From: Nonomuraea aurantiaca
GTDB taxonomy: Bacteria; Actinomycetota; Actinomycetes; Streptosporangiales; Streptosporangiaceae
Reading direction: 5' to 3'
NCBI RefSeq assembly: GCF_020215705.1
Contig: NZ_JAIWNB010000025.1
Location: 111,979 to 175,978 of the forward strand
DNA: 64,000 bases
Below the pieces are notes generated by a model. That model did no database searches. It was given only the letters and a program-made list of their open reading frames with translations, and was not told where the DNA came from. The translations under genes and the position numbers were made by a program. Shown in pieces: positions 33,469 to 43,127 of the stretch (positions are counted from its first letter, which is position 1; the number at the start of each line of letters is the position of its first letter).

Positions 33469-36400
33469 ATGGCACGGGACGGGTGGCGCCCGCCGTACAT
33501 CCATGAGGTCTTCGCGCAGGTGGCGCGGGTCGGCCGAGACGGCGTGGCAGTGACCGATCACGCGCGGAGCCTCACCTACGGGGAGCTCGACGACGCGGCG
33601 GAGCGGCTCGCCGACACGCTCACCGGCGCCGGGGTCGGTCCGGGGATCGTCGTGGGGCTGCTGATGGAGCGCACGGCCGACGCGGTCGTCCTGGTGCTCG
33701 CGGTGCTCAAGGCGGGGGGTGCGGTGCTGGCAATGGATCCGGCCTATCCGGATGCCCAGGTCAACCGCATGATGGAGGCGGCAGGGGCCGCGGTGTTGGT
33801 CACGGAGGAGCACCGCGGCCACGTCGATCGCCGCGTCCTCACCCTTGGTGGGCTCGCCGCGCTCTCGGGAGCGACCTCCAGGAAGACTCCGGAGCAGGGT
33901 GATCTTGCCTTTGTGAACCATACCTCCGGGTCGACACACCATCCCAAAGCCGTCGGCGTCAGCCACCGAAGCATCGCCATCGCCGCCGACGGGTGGCTGG
34001 ACAGCTACCGCCTTCGTGAGCGTCCCGGGCGGCATCTGCAGTATGCCGGGTTCGGCTTCGACGTTTTCATTCAGGACCTGGCGCGCTGCCTCCTGTCCGG
34101 CGGCGAGCTGATCATCTGCCCCTCGGCGGTCCGGCTGGACCCGCCCGCGCTTGCCGACTTCATCCAGGCGCACCGCGTCACCTTCGCCGAATTCACCCCT
34201 TCCCTGTTGAGCCTGCTGACCGAGTATCTGCACCTGAGCGGCCGCCGGTTGACCACCCTGGAGACGCTGGCCGTCGGCGGGGAGCCGTGGCGGGTGGAGG
34301 CGTATCACCGGCTGGTCCCGCTCGTGCCCAATGCCGTCATCGTCAACACGTACGGCCTAGCCGAAAGCACCATCGACAACCTCGCGCACTTCGGACCGCC
34401 GCCCCCGGGCGCGGCGCCCGATCAGCCCATGCCCTTGGGCCGCCCGCATCCCGGCACCGAGATCCTCGTGGTGGCCGACGGGCGTCCCGTGACCGTGGGC
34501 GTCGGGGAGCTGTGGCTCGCGGGAGAGTGCGTCAGCACGGGCTACCTGGGTCAGCCGGAGCTGACCGCGCAACGCTTCGTCTCCGACCCGCGTGGTGGAA
34601 CGGGGACCGCGCTGCGTACCGGCGACCTGGTCCGCCTCGATGCGGACGGCGGCATCTCTTACCTGGGCCGGAGCGATGACCAGGTCAAGATACGCGGCGT
34701 GCGGGTGATGCTGGGCGAGATCGAGTCCGTGCTGACCGCTCACCCGGCCGTGCGCGAGGCCGCCGTCATCGCCCCGAGCGGCCGCGAGCTCGTCGCGTAC
34801 GTCACGGCCGACGCCGACCCGCCCGTTGACGAACTCTGTGCGCTGGTACGTCACGCCATCGTCCCCGAGGCCGTCCCGGCGCGGATCGTTCGCCGGGTTG
34901 ACCTGCCGATCAACCCGAACGGCAAGATCGACCGGAACCGCCTCACCCGTGAAGCCCACGCCGACGTACCCACGGTGGCGCGGGGCGGCGGCGTCGAGGA
35001 CGTGGTGACCCGGGTCTGGAGCCAGATCTTCGGACGTGACGCCTTCGCCCCTGACGACCATTTCTTCGCCATCGGCGGCGACTCGGTGACGGCCGTGCGG
35101 GTGGCGATGCGTGTGGGCAGTGAGCTTGGCCGGCATGTGCCCGCGACCGCCCTCCATGAGCACCCGACGTTCGCGGACTTCGTCGACTTCTCGATGACGG
35201 CCGAGACGCACGCGCCCGCCATCACGGCTCGTGCCGACCCGGCCGCGCATCCGCTCAGTCCCGGCCAGCGGCGGCTGTGGTTGATCAGCAAGCTCCACCC
35301 CGGCCAGGCGACCTATGTCGTGCCGACCCTGGTCGAGCTGGCCGGCGACCTCGATCACGCGGCGCTGGCCACGGCACTCGGCGACATCGTGGCCAGGCAC
35401 GAACCCCTACGGACGATCGTCGTCGAGCGGGACGGCGAGCCGATGTGCCGGGTGCTCGATCCGGCTCCGACGGAGCTGACCAGGCAGGAGGCGGCCGATG
35501 AGAACGACGCCAGGATCCTGGTCAGGCGGTTCCTCGAACGGCCCTTCACGCTCGACGCCGAGCCGCCGTTCAGGGCCCAGCTCATCGCTGTCGGACCGGC
35601 CCGTCACTGGCTGGTCCTGAGCATCCATCACATCGCCACGGACCAGGACTCCGAGCGCACCCTCCTGGAGGAGCTCGGCCGGTGCTACGACGCGGCACTC
35701 TTCCACCGGGCCGCTCCGATGGTGCGACCGGCGATCGGCTATGGGGACATCGCGCTGTGGCGTTCGACCGCCGCCGTGGAAGCCCGGCGGCTCGAAGCTT
35801 GGCGGCGCAAGCTGCGAGGGGCCGAGGATCACGCACTGCCCCTGGAGGGCCCCACCCCGGATCGACCGGGAGGTGTGGGCGAGAGCCGGACGCGGTGGCT
35901 GGACGCCGCCACGGCCGAACGGGTCCGCAAGGTCGCGCGCGGTCGCGGGACCACCCCCTTCGTCACGCTGCTCGCGGCTTTCGCCGAGATCATCAGCCGC
36001 TGGTGCGGCAGACGGGACGTGTGCATCGGCTATCCGGTGTCCAGGCGGGAGCTGGCCGGGATGGAGGACCTGGTCGGCTTCTTCGTCGAAACCTCGGTGC
36101 TCCGTCTCGACCTGGAGGACGACCCCGACTACCTCAGCGTGGTGGATCGCGTACGTGACGAGGTGGCCGACGGCATGGCCGCCCTGGACATCCCCTTCGA
36201 CCTCATCGCGGAGCAGAGCGAGCACCGCGGCCCCCTCTTCCGGGTCTGGTTCAACCATCTGGGGACGGATCGCCGCGCGCCCGCCATGACCGGGCTGCGC
36301 ACCGCTCTGATCGACGCGCCGGTGGTGCCCGCCATCTTCGATCTCAACGTCTACGTGACCGAGGTCGGCGACGACATCCGGATCGACCTCGTGCACGACG

Positions 36401-38382
36401 TCGCGGTGTGTTCGCGCGAGGTGGCCGAGGAGATCTGCGACCAGTACGTCGCGCTGCTCGGCGCCGTCCTGGAGCGTCCCGAACTGCCGGTTCGCGGGCA
36501 TCGGCTGGCCACCTCGCGCTCGCTCGCGGTACTGCGGCGGCCCGATGACCCGCTCGACCACGAGCCGATCCAGCCATCCGCGCTCGCCCGCACACTGATG
36601 CGCTCCGTTCGCCGGAGCCCGGATGAGGTGGCGATCCGCGACCAGGACGGAGCGCATACCCGCCGGAGCGTACGTCACGCCGTCTTGAGCGTGGTGCGGG
36701 CATTACGCGCGGCGGGCGTGCGTACGGGAGAGGCGGTCGCCGTCTACGCCGAGCGCGACGCGGCACTGGTCGCGGCCATGCTCGGCGTGTTCGCCGCCGG
36801 CGGCCGGCTGCTGATGCTCGATCCGCGCTATCCGTCCGGGCGGCTGGAGCACTACCTGAACGTGGCCCGGCCGCGCTGCGTGATCGTGCTGGGCCGGGCC
36901 GCGCCGGCGCCCGGTGGATTCGCCCTGGTCACACGGGCGCCGAGCGGCGATTTCGGCGTGTCGCGGCAGGCTGTGGCGGACCACGAACCGTCGGCCTTCG
37001 GGGGAGTGGGGTATCTGGCCTTCACCTCGGGCACGACCGGCGGCCCGGTGGGCGTGCTCGGCGGTCTGGGTCCGGTCATTCATTTCCTGCGCTGGTACAG
37101 CGTGGAGTTCGGGCTGGGCGCGAGTGATCGGTTCGCCCTGCTCGCCGGCCTGTCGCATGATCCGCTCTACCGCGATGTCCTGGTCCCGCTCTGGACGGGC
37201 GCCACACTGTGCGTACCGCCACCCGACGTGCACGCGACGCCCGCGCTGCTGCTGTCCTGGCTGTCGCGAGAGCGCGTGACCGTGCTGCACCTGACTCCGC
37301 CGCTCGCCCGCCTGCTGATCGAGGCCGCGGCGCGGACCGCCACGTCGCTGCCGGCGGTCCGGCTGGTGGTGCTGGCGGGCGACACGCTCACCACGGCCGA
37401 CCTCACCGGACTCGCCGCGTTGACGCCGGACGCGACGCTCGTCAACGGCTACGGGACGACGGAGACGCCGCAGCTCGCCTCGCGGCAGGTGGTGGGAGAG
37501 GGATTGCCGTCGCTCGGCTCCGGCGCGCCCGGGAGCAGCCTGCTCGTACTCGACCGGCACGACCGGCTCTGCGGGATCGGTGAGCCCGGTCGGATCGTCG
37601 TCCGCGGCGGCCGGCTGGCCGAGGCGCTGCTCGGTGGGGCTCCCGGGCTGCTGCCGGATCCCGTGCCGGGGATCGCCAGGTTCGTCACGGGGGATCTCGG
37701 CCGGTACCGCGTGGACGGGACGGTCGCCTATCTCGGGCGGGCCGACGACCTCGTCAAGATCCGCGGCTTCCTGGTCAACCCGATCGAGGTCGACGAGGTG
37801 CTGGCCCGCGATCGCGCGGTCGCGGCGTCGGTGACCGTGGTCCGGCCCGGGGCGGACGGAAACGAGCTCGTGAGCTATGTCGTACCGTCAGCGGCTCACC
37901 GCCCGGCCATCGCCTCGCTGCGCTCGCGGCTCGCGGCCGTGTTGCCGTCCCCCTCGGTACCAGTGGAGATCATCGAGGTCGCGCGGCTCTCGGTCACCGC
38001 GAACGGGAAGATTGATCTGTCCTCGCTGCCCGACCGGGCGCAGCCGACGGCGTCGGCTCATCGTGAGCCGCCGGAGAGCCCACTCGAACGGCACCTGGCG
38101 GAGATCTGGTCATCCGTCCTCGGCGTCACCGATCTGGGCGTCACCGATAACTTCTTCGATCTCGGCGGTACGTCCCTGAAGATGATCCGCCTGCACACGG
38201 CGGTCTGCCGGGAGCTGGGCGCCGCCATCTCGCTGATCACGCTCTATGAGAATCCCACCATCCAGGCGCTGGCCCGCGGGCTGGCGCAAGAGCGCGAAGA
38301 CCCGATCGGCTCCGAGCGCCGGCTGCGGGGCCGGTCCACGTCCGAGCGTTCGCGCCGGATCGCGGCCCGGCGACGCGTGTGA
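33469..38382 (+). CDS. Nonribosomal peptide synthetase: A-PCP-C-A-PCP
   Basis: 1637 residues from ATG 33469. A1 (about 1-500): A3 loop TSGSTHHPKAVGV, NTYGLAEST, RTGDLVRLDADG, K in NPNGKIDR. Pocket positions 235, 236 and 239 (from FGFDVFIQD) read D, V and Q, which recalls proline-type codes (inference). PCP1 AIGGDSVTAV (Ser about 537). C (about 590-1020): HHIATDQ, active-looking but with Gln after the Asp. A2 (about 1030-1515) resembles alpha-aminoadipate reductase (Lys2) adenylation domains: GVLGGLG, GLSHDPLYRDVL and NGYGTTETPQ. Its A3 loop FTSGTTGGPVGV lacks the usual Lys, while the A10 Lys (TANGKID) is kept. PCP2 DLGGTSLKMIRL (Ser about 1567). The Arg-rich tail may dock. There is no TE or reductase domain. 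Confidence 0.93.
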   Translation: MARDGWRPPYIHEVFAQVARVGRDGVAVTDHARSLTYGELDDAAERLADTLTGAGVGPGIVVGLLMERTADAVVLVLAVLKAGGAVLAMDPAYPDAQVNRMMEAAGAAVLVTEEHRGHVDRRVLTLGGLAALSGATSRKTPEQGDLAFVNHTSGSTHHPKAVGVSHRSIAIAADGWLDSYRLRERPGRHLQYAGFGFDVFIQDLARCLLSGGELIICPSAVRLDPPALADFIQAHRVTFAEFTPSLLSLLTEYLHLSGRRLTTLETLAVGGEPWRVEAYHRLVPLVPNAVIVNTYGLAESTIDNLAHFGPPPPGAAPDQPMPLGRPHPGTEILVVADGRPVTVGVGELWLAGECVSTGYLGQPELTAQRFVSDPRGGTGTALRTGDLVRLDADGGISYLGRSDDQVKIRGVRVMLGEIESVLTAHPAVREAAVIAPSGRELVAYVTADADPPVDELCALVRHAIVPEAVPARIVRRVDLPINPNGKIDRNRLTREAHADVPTVARGGGVEDVVTRVWSQIFGRDAFAPDDHFFAIGGDSVTAVRVAMRVGSELGRHVPATALHEHPTFADFVDFSMTAETHAPAITARADPAAHPLSPGQRRLWLISKLHPGQATYVVPTLVELAGDLDHAALATALGDIVARHEPLRTIVVERDGEPMCRVLDPAPTELTRQEAADENDARILVRRFLERPFTLDAEPPFRAQLIAVGPARHWLVLSIHHIATDQDSERTLLEELGRCYDAALFHRAAPMVRPAIGYGDIALWRSTAAVEARRLEAWRRKLRGAEDHALPLEGPTPDRPGGVGESRTRWLDAATAERVRKVARGRGTTPFVTLLAAFAEIISRWCGRRDVCIGYPVSRRELAGMEDLVGFFVETSVLRLDLEDDPDYLSVVDRVRDEVADGMAALDIPFDLIAEQSEHRGPLFRVWFNHLGTDRRAPAMTGLRTALIDAPVVPAIFDLNVYVTEVGDDIRIDLVHDVAVCSREVAEEICDQYVALLGAVLERPELPVRGHRLATSRSLAVLRRPDDPLDHEPIQPSALARTLMRSVRRSPDEVAIRDQDGAHTRRSVRHAVLSVVRALRAAGVRTGEAVAVYAERDAALVAAMLGVFAAGGRLLMLDPRYPSGRLEHYLNVARPRCVIVLGRAAPAPGGFALVTRAPSGDFGVSRQAVADHEPSAFGGVGYLAFTSGTTGGPVGVLGGLGPVIHFLRWYSVEFGLGASDRFALLAGLSHDPLYRDVLVPLWTGATLCVPPPDVHATPALLLSWLSRERVTVLHLTPPLARLLIEAAARTATSLPAVRLVVLAGDTLTTADLTGLAALTPDATLVNGYGTTETPQLASRQVVGEGLPSLGSGAPGSSLLVLDRHDRLCGIGEPGRIVVRGGRLAEALLGGAPGLLPDPVPGIARFVTGDLGRYRVDGTVAYLGRADDLVKIRGFLVNPIEVDEVLARDRAVAASVTVVRPGADGNELVSYVVPSAAHRPAIASLRSRLAAVLPSPSVPVEIIEVARLSVTANGKIDLSSLPDRAQPTASAHREPPESPLERHLAEIWSSVLGVTDLGVTDNFFDLGGTSLKMIRLHTAVCRELGAAISLITLYENPTIQALARGLAQEREDPIGSERRLRGRSTSERSRRIAARRRV

Positions 38383-38401
38383 TCTGAGAGGACATGTCAA
38401 G

Positions 38402-40699
38402 ATGCGGGTGCCCATGTCGGAGGGACAGTGGTGGATCTGGCGCGACGTGGGGTTGCGCAGTGCGGGCTTCCCCTTCTCCGCGCTGGAGGACCTGGCCGAC
38501 GAGCCTCTTGCCGCCCTCGCGGATGATCCGGGCGACCACGGCGAGTTCCTGCGCGCCTGGGAGACCGGCACATCCCGCGGTGTACAGCGCATGATCCAGA
38601 TCGCTGAGACGGACGCGATCCGCTCCGCCCTTGTCTGGCAAAATCCAGACATCCTGGAACATGTCGTGGACTGGCTAAAACGCCATGGCGACACGCCCGA
38701 GCGCAACAAACGGCGGCGCCGCAAGGAAGTAGCGCTCGCCAACTATCTCCAGCGCTATCACGCGAAGAACGAGACCATCGGCGCATTCGGCCCCGCGGCC
38801 TGGGCCGAGCTGGACGGACCGTCCGTTGACGTGCACATCGGCCCCAGCGTGATCCGCGCCCGCCAGGTCGACTTCGAGGACTGGGCGGTGGACGGCCTGG
38901 CACGGGCGCTCGCGGCCGATCCGGAGGTGCGTCGCCATCTCCCGCCGGCGCTCGCCCTGGGTGTCCGGCTGCACGGTCGGATCGTCGCACGTCCCGACCT
39001 GTCCACCGAGGTCCTCTCCGCCGATCTGGCGCGGGTCGCCGGGTGCTGCGACGGTTCGCGGGACCTCCGCATGATCACCACCGAGCTGGCCTGGAAGCAC
39101 GGGGCCGGCGTGTACGACGAGGTCCGCGTCGCCGCATGGCTGGCCGAGCTCACCGAGCGCGGGATCATCGGATGGGGGTTCGACGTCTCTCAGGGGCCCA
39201 CGGCGATGGACGAGCTACGCGCGCAGATAGAGACGCTGCCACCGGCCTCGCGGGGCACGTTGCCGGCGGTCGTCGACCGGTTCGAGCGGCTGCGTGCGGA
39301 TCTGGAAGAGGCGCACGGCCGCCCCGAGCCGCTGGCGAAGGGGCTCGCCGCGCTCGACGAGGAGTTCGAGGCGCTGACGGGGAGCCTGGCGAGGCGTGGG
39401 CACGGCCAATACCGCGCCGGTAGGAGGCTGGCGCACGAGGAGTGCCGTCGAGACGTCGAAGTCACGCTGGGCCGTACCTTCCTCGATGCCTTCGAGGCGC
39501 CGATGTCGCTGCTCCTCACCAGCGTTCGATGGCTGCTCGGCGAACTGGCGGCGGTGATCGAGTCGACGCTGCGTGATGTCGTCAGGCAGCTCGGTGCCGA
39601 CCTCGCCTCCCACGATGGCCGCGTACCGCTCGGGCTCGTGCTCGCGCGGGGTTATTCGGTGTTGGAAGGCGGCCCGGCGTTCGATCCGGTCATCGCCGGC
39701 CTGCGGGAGCGCTGGCGGGAGATCCTGGACTATGACGAAACCACCTCTCGGGTCGAACGGACCTCGGGAGCACTGGCCCAGGCTGTCGAGAGGACGTTCC
39801 CCGCGCCCAGCCGCGCGCCCTGGTACGGCGCGGCGCGCCACAGCCCCGACGTGATGGTGGCCGCGGAGAGCCCGGCGGAGTTCGCGGCCGGCCGCTTCTT
39901 CCTCGTCATGGGGGAGATGCACATCGCCAGAGAGACGCTCGACTCCCTGACCTTCTCGCGGTGGCATCCGCGGCCGGAAAGGCTCGTCGCCGCGTCCGAA
40001 GAACACGATCACGACCAGCCGAGGTTCGTCCCCCTGTATCCGCGCGGCACGCCGGGCATCACCGGCCGCTCCTACCCGACTCCCGACCTGGTCTCGGATC
40101 AGTACCTGTACTTGTCCTTCGGTGCGCGGACCGGAGCCCGGCCCGTCCCACCGCACCGGGTCTGGCCCGTCGACCGGCTCGTGGTCGCGGAGAACGACAC
40201 GGGTCTCGTCGTCACCGGACGGTCCGGCGGGTTCGCATCCCCGCTGCTGGACGTCCTGGGCGAATACCTGAGCCACCTGGTCGTCGACGCCTTCCAGCTC
40301 ATGCAGCCGCTCGGCCATACGCCACGCGTCACCGTCGACCGGATGGTGATCGCCCGCGAGTCGTGGCGGCGTCCGGTCACCGAGGTTCCGGTGGGACCGG
40401 GCACCGGCGAGGCGGAGGCGTTCGCCGCCGTCCGGGCGTGGGCGCGGCGGCTCGGCCTGCCACGACACCTGTTCTGGCGTACTCCGGGGGAGCCCAAGCC
40501 GATCTACCTCGATCTGGCGAGTCCCGCCCTGGTCAACCTGTTCGCCGGGATCGTCAGGCGGGCCCGCGGGGAGCGGCCCGACCAGGTGGTGACGCTCACC
40601 GAGATGCTTCCCGATCCCGGCCGGCTGTGGCTGCGCGATGCCGAAGGACGGCGATACACCAGCGAGTTCCGCCTGGTCGTGGCCGACGCGCAGTCCTGA
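38402..40699 (+). CDS. LanB-like protein (lantibiotic dehydratase N-terminal type), copy 1
   Basis: 765 residues from ATG 38402 with AGAGGA nine bases upstream. RYHAKNETIGAFGP (about 118-131) corresponds to the RxSxRxTPFGLF block of LanB enzymes. The C-terminal RHLFWRTPGEPKPIYLDL matches the LanB barrel near its end. At this length only the aminoacyl-tRNA-using domain is present; the roughly 300-residue elimination domain of full LanB enzymes is missing. Known proteins of this shape add glutamate or other amino acids from tRNA to a peptide (split LanB, PEARL). It starts 19 bases after the NRPS, in the same operon, and has a paralogue facing it at 40744-42960. No RiPP precursor is obvious. Family confidence is good; the function here is inferred. 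Confidence 0.8.
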   Translation: MRVPMSEGQWWIWRDVGLRSAGFPFSALEDLADEPLAALADDPGDHGEFLRAWETGTSRGVQRMIQIAETDAIRSALVWQNPDILEHVVDWLKRHGDTPERNKRRRRKEVALANYLQRYHAKNETIGAFGPAAWAELDGPSVDVHIGPSVIRARQVDFEDWAVDGLARALAADPEVRRHLPPALALGVRLHGRIVARPDLSTEVLSADLARVAGCCDGSRDLRMITTELAWKHGAGVYDEVRVAAWLAELTERGIIGWGFDVSQGPTAMDELRAQIETLPPASRGTLPAVVDRFERLRADLEEAHGRPEPLAKGLAALDEEFEALTGSLARRGHGQYRAGRRLAHEECRRDVEVTLGRTFLDAFEAPMSLLLTSVRWLLGELAAVIESTLRDVVRQLGADLASHDGRVPLGLVLARGYSVLEGGPAFDPVIAGLRERWREILDYDETTSRVERTSGALAQAVERTFPAPSRAPWYGAARHSPDVMVAAESPAEFAAGRFFLVMGEMHIARETLDSLTFSRWHPRPERLVAASEEHDHDQPRFVPLYPRGTPGITGRSYPTPDLVSDQYLYLSFGARTGARPVPPHRVWPVDRLVVAENDTGLVVTGRSGGFASPLLDVLGEYLSHLVVDAFQLMQPLGHTPRVTVDRMVIARESWRRPVTEVPVGPGTGEAEAFAAVRAWARRLGLPRHLFWRTPGEPKPIYLDLASPALVNLFAGIVRRARGERPDQVVTLTEMLPDPGRLWLRDAEGRRYTSEFRLVVADAQS

Positions 40700-40742
40700 C
40701 TGGTCGTGGGCGGCGCGCAGTCCTGACTGGTCATGGGCGGCG
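40689..40742. repeat. Two tandem copies of a 27-base unit across the convergent gene junction
   Basis: Units at 40689-40715 and 40716-40742 differ at only about one base (GGTCGTGGG versus GGTCATGGG). The first copy contains the last codons and stop of LanB1; the second abuts the end of LanB2. It looks like a recent tandem duplication in the 44-base convergent spacer, with no obvious hairpin terminator. Confidence 0.75.
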
Positions 40743-40743
40743 C

Positions 40744-42960
40744 TCAGCTCTGGCTGAAGACCAGGCGCAGTTCGCTGGTGTGGGTACGTCCCTGCGCGTC
40801 GGGCAGCCAGGTGTGCGCGGGATCCGGATGCATCTCGGTGATGGAGATGACCCCGCCGGACTTGCGTCCCTTGCGGACCTCTGTGAGGAAGTCGTTGACG
40901 AACAGCGGGCTGTCGAAGTCGAGGTATCTCGGCTTCGTCCTGGGTGCGGCCCGCCAGAACACGAACCGCGGCATCCCGTGCGCGTCGGCCCAGTGTCGCA
41001 GGGCGGCATAGGCGGCGCCCCCGGATCCGCGGTGCGGAATCTCGGCGGCGGGCACCCGCCAGGTCTCCCGCGCCATGACCAGTCGGTCGATGGTCACGCG
41101 CGGCGTGTGCGGCAGCGGACGCAACGGGCGGAACAGGCCGCCGAGCGCGTCCTGGGCGAGCTCACCGAAGACATCGAGCATCGTGAGGCGCCCGCCGTCG
41201 GGCGTGCGTACGACGAGGTCGGGATCACGCTCCGCGATGAGCTTCGACAGCTCCAGCAGGCGGCCCCGAGGCGTCGGCCGCTCGCCGTTGCCCGGGGAGA
41301 AGGAGAGATACCAGTAGCGATCGGAGTAGAGCTCGGGGGTGGGGTAGTCGCGCCCGGTCAGCTCTCCCGTCCGGGGATAGACGGGTACGAGCCGCGGGTG
41401 TCTGGCCAGGGCCCGCTCCGCGTACCGCATCAGCCGTGGGGGATCGGGATGGAACTCGGCGAACGACACCGAGTCCACCGTGACCATCGCGGGATGGAGC
41501 TCGCCCAGGACGAACTCGTACCTGCCCGCGCACAGGTCCTCGGGACCGCGAGCGGCGATCATCACGTCGGGGCTGTGGTGACACGCGCCGTACCAGGTCG
41601 GAGGGGGCGCGGCGAACCGGGTGCGGACGAGGTCGGCGAGGTCGGACGACTGCCTGGTGACGCGCCGGGTGCCCGGCTGGAAAGCGAGGAGATCATGCCA
41701 GATGTCCTGAAACTCCTCCGTCGCCGCCGCGAACCAGGAGTGGTCCCCCATACGCTCGAAGAACTGACCGACCAGCAACCCGAGCGGCACGGGTGCCCCG
41801 GCCGCCGTCCGGTCGAAGATCTCACTCAACAGCGCTTCGAGGCATGAGCCGAACCGCCAGGTCAGCCACTGCGCGCCGGCCAGCATCAGGTGCATGGGGG
41901 GCAGCAACGCGGCCTTGACGTCGGCTCCCAGCCGCAGCTCCAGATCCCGCTCGCACTCCTCGTACACCGCGCGTCTACCCATGGGCCGTTGGTCTCGGCT
42001 GTGCACGGCGGGTCCGCCGGTGAGTTCGACCAGGTCGGCGTCGAGAGCTTGGAAGGCGGCCGCCAGAGACTCAGGCCGGTCACCCGCGAGTTCGAGCCGA
42101 CGGCGGCCCTCTTCGAGCCTGCCCAGAGCCTCCGCCGCCGCGGGGACATTCTGGAGGGCCCGCTCCGGCCACGCGTCCTGCGGTACGTCGTACTTCCAGA
42201 TGATCAGGCCGGCGTCGTTCAGCCGTTCGAGTACGGCGAGCACATCGTGCTCGCCGCGGATCTCGGTCAGGTTGCGCCGACGCAGGTCGTCGGCCAGGTC
42301 GACGGCCAGCTTGATGCCATCGAGGCGGGCGAGAACGGCCGCGTCCGCCGCGGGCAACCTGTGGGGAGGGGCGCCGGGACGGAGCGCCTGCCGCCCCCTG
42401 ACCACGACGCCGTGGCGTCGGGCCGCCGGTATCCCGCTGCGCGTGGCAGCGTCCGCCGAAAGGGCTCCCGCCAGCGCGTCGATCGCCCAGTCCTCGAAAC
42501 GGACCGACCTTCTCGAGACCAGACGCGCTCCGGCGCGGACGAATGTGCCGCCGCTGTCGAACCGGAACCAGACGTAGGGCCCGAACGAGCCGATGGTCTC
42601 GTTGCGGACGTGGTAGCGCTGGGCGTACCTGGCGAGCGTGGCCTCCTTACGGCGCCTGTCCCGGTTGTGCAGGTAAGGGTGCTCATGCCGGAGCAGCCAG
42701 CCGATCAACTGGCCGATCATCTCGGGGTTCTGCCAGAGCAGCGCGGCAGTGAAGGAGTCGCCCCGCGCGATCTCAAGGAGGTCCGCGCTGGCGCGTTCGG
42801 CGCCCGCCTGCCAGGAGAGCTCGATCTGCTCGGCGGTGCTGTCGGGATCGAGGGCCAGGGCCGCGGTCTCCGGGTCGGCGAGTCGCAGGAGTTCCCGGAC
42901 CGGCAGTCCCGCGCCACGCAACACGATGTCCGGCCACAGCCGCCAGGCGGGTTCAGCCAT
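40744..42960 (-). CDS. LanB-like protein (lantibiotic dehydratase N-terminal type), copy 2
   Basis: 738 residues starting MAEPAWRLWPDIVLRGAGL. It is a paralogue of the 38402-40699 protein: RYHVRNETIGSFGP (about 115-128) matches RYHAKNETIGAFGP, WYGACHHSPDVMIAA matches WYGAARHSPDVMVAA, and the C-terminus PRFVFWRAAPRTKPRYLDF matches too. It has the same length class, so the elimination domain is absent here as well. It converges on copy 1 and diverges from the serine-less carrier gene at 43128. Two diverged copies suggest two different amino acids or a heterodimer; both are inference. Confidence 0.8.
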   Translation of the reverse strand: MAEPAWRLWPDIVLRGAGLPVRELLRLADPETAALALDPDSTAEQIELSWQAGAERASADLLEIARGDSFTAALLWQNPEMIGQLIGWLLRHEHPYLHNRDRRRKEATLARYAQRYHVRNETIGSFGPYVWFRFDSGGTFVRAGARLVSRRSVRFEDWAIDALAGALSADAATRSGIPAARRHGVVVRGRQALRPGAPPHRLPAADAAVLARLDGIKLAVDLADDLRRRNLTEIRGEHDVLAVLERLNDAGLIIWKYDVPQDAWPERALQNVPAAAEALGRLEEGRRRLELAGDRPESLAAAFQALDADLVELTGGPAVHSRDQRPMGRRAVYEECERDLELRLGADVKAALLPPMHLMLAGAQWLTWRFGSCLEALLSEIFDRTAAGAPVPLGLLVGQFFERMGDHSWFAAATEEFQDIWHDLLAFQPGTRRVTRQSSDLADLVRTRFAAPPPTWYGACHHSPDVMIAARGPEDLCAGRYEFVLGELHPAMVTVDSVSFAEFHPDPPRLMRYAERALARHPRLVPVYPRTGELTGRDYPTPELYSDRYWYLSFSPGNGERPTPRGRLLELSKLIAERDPDLVVRTPDGGRLTMLDVFGELAQDALGGLFRPLRPLPHTPRVTIDRLVMARETWRVPAAEIPHRGSGGAAYAALRHWADAHGMPRFVFWRAAPRTKPRYLDFDSPLFVNDFLTEVRKGRKSGGVISITEMHPDPAHTWLPDAQGRTHTSELRLVFSQS

Positions 42961-43127
42961 GCCCTGCCTATCGTCGGTTCGATGGTTGGTTGGACACGGT
43001 CATTCAGCCACGGGACATCCCTTCGGAGCTAGTAGTCCAAAAGTGGACCTCTCCGAAATCGGACTCCCGATGACCACGAAGGATGGACTGGAATAGGGAG
43101 GAGCCTGCCGTCCGAGAAAGGGGCTCC
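42961..43127. promoter_or_regulatory. Divergent promoter region between LanB2 and carrier-like gene
   Basis: This 167-base gap is more AT-rich than its neighbours around 42965-43040. Promoters for both genes must lie here. AAAGGGG at about 43117 is the ribosome binding site for ATG 43128. Confidence 0.35.

Noticed and set aside
40689..40742. Possible start of a CRISPR-like or minisatellite array
   Set aside because: Only two adjacent copies with no spacer; a simple tandem duplication.
38402..42960. A RiPP (lantibiotic) cluster with LanB, LanC and a precursor
   Set aside because: No LanC cyclase, LanT/LanP or Cys-rich precursor peptide is present; the surrounding genes are PKS and NRPS.
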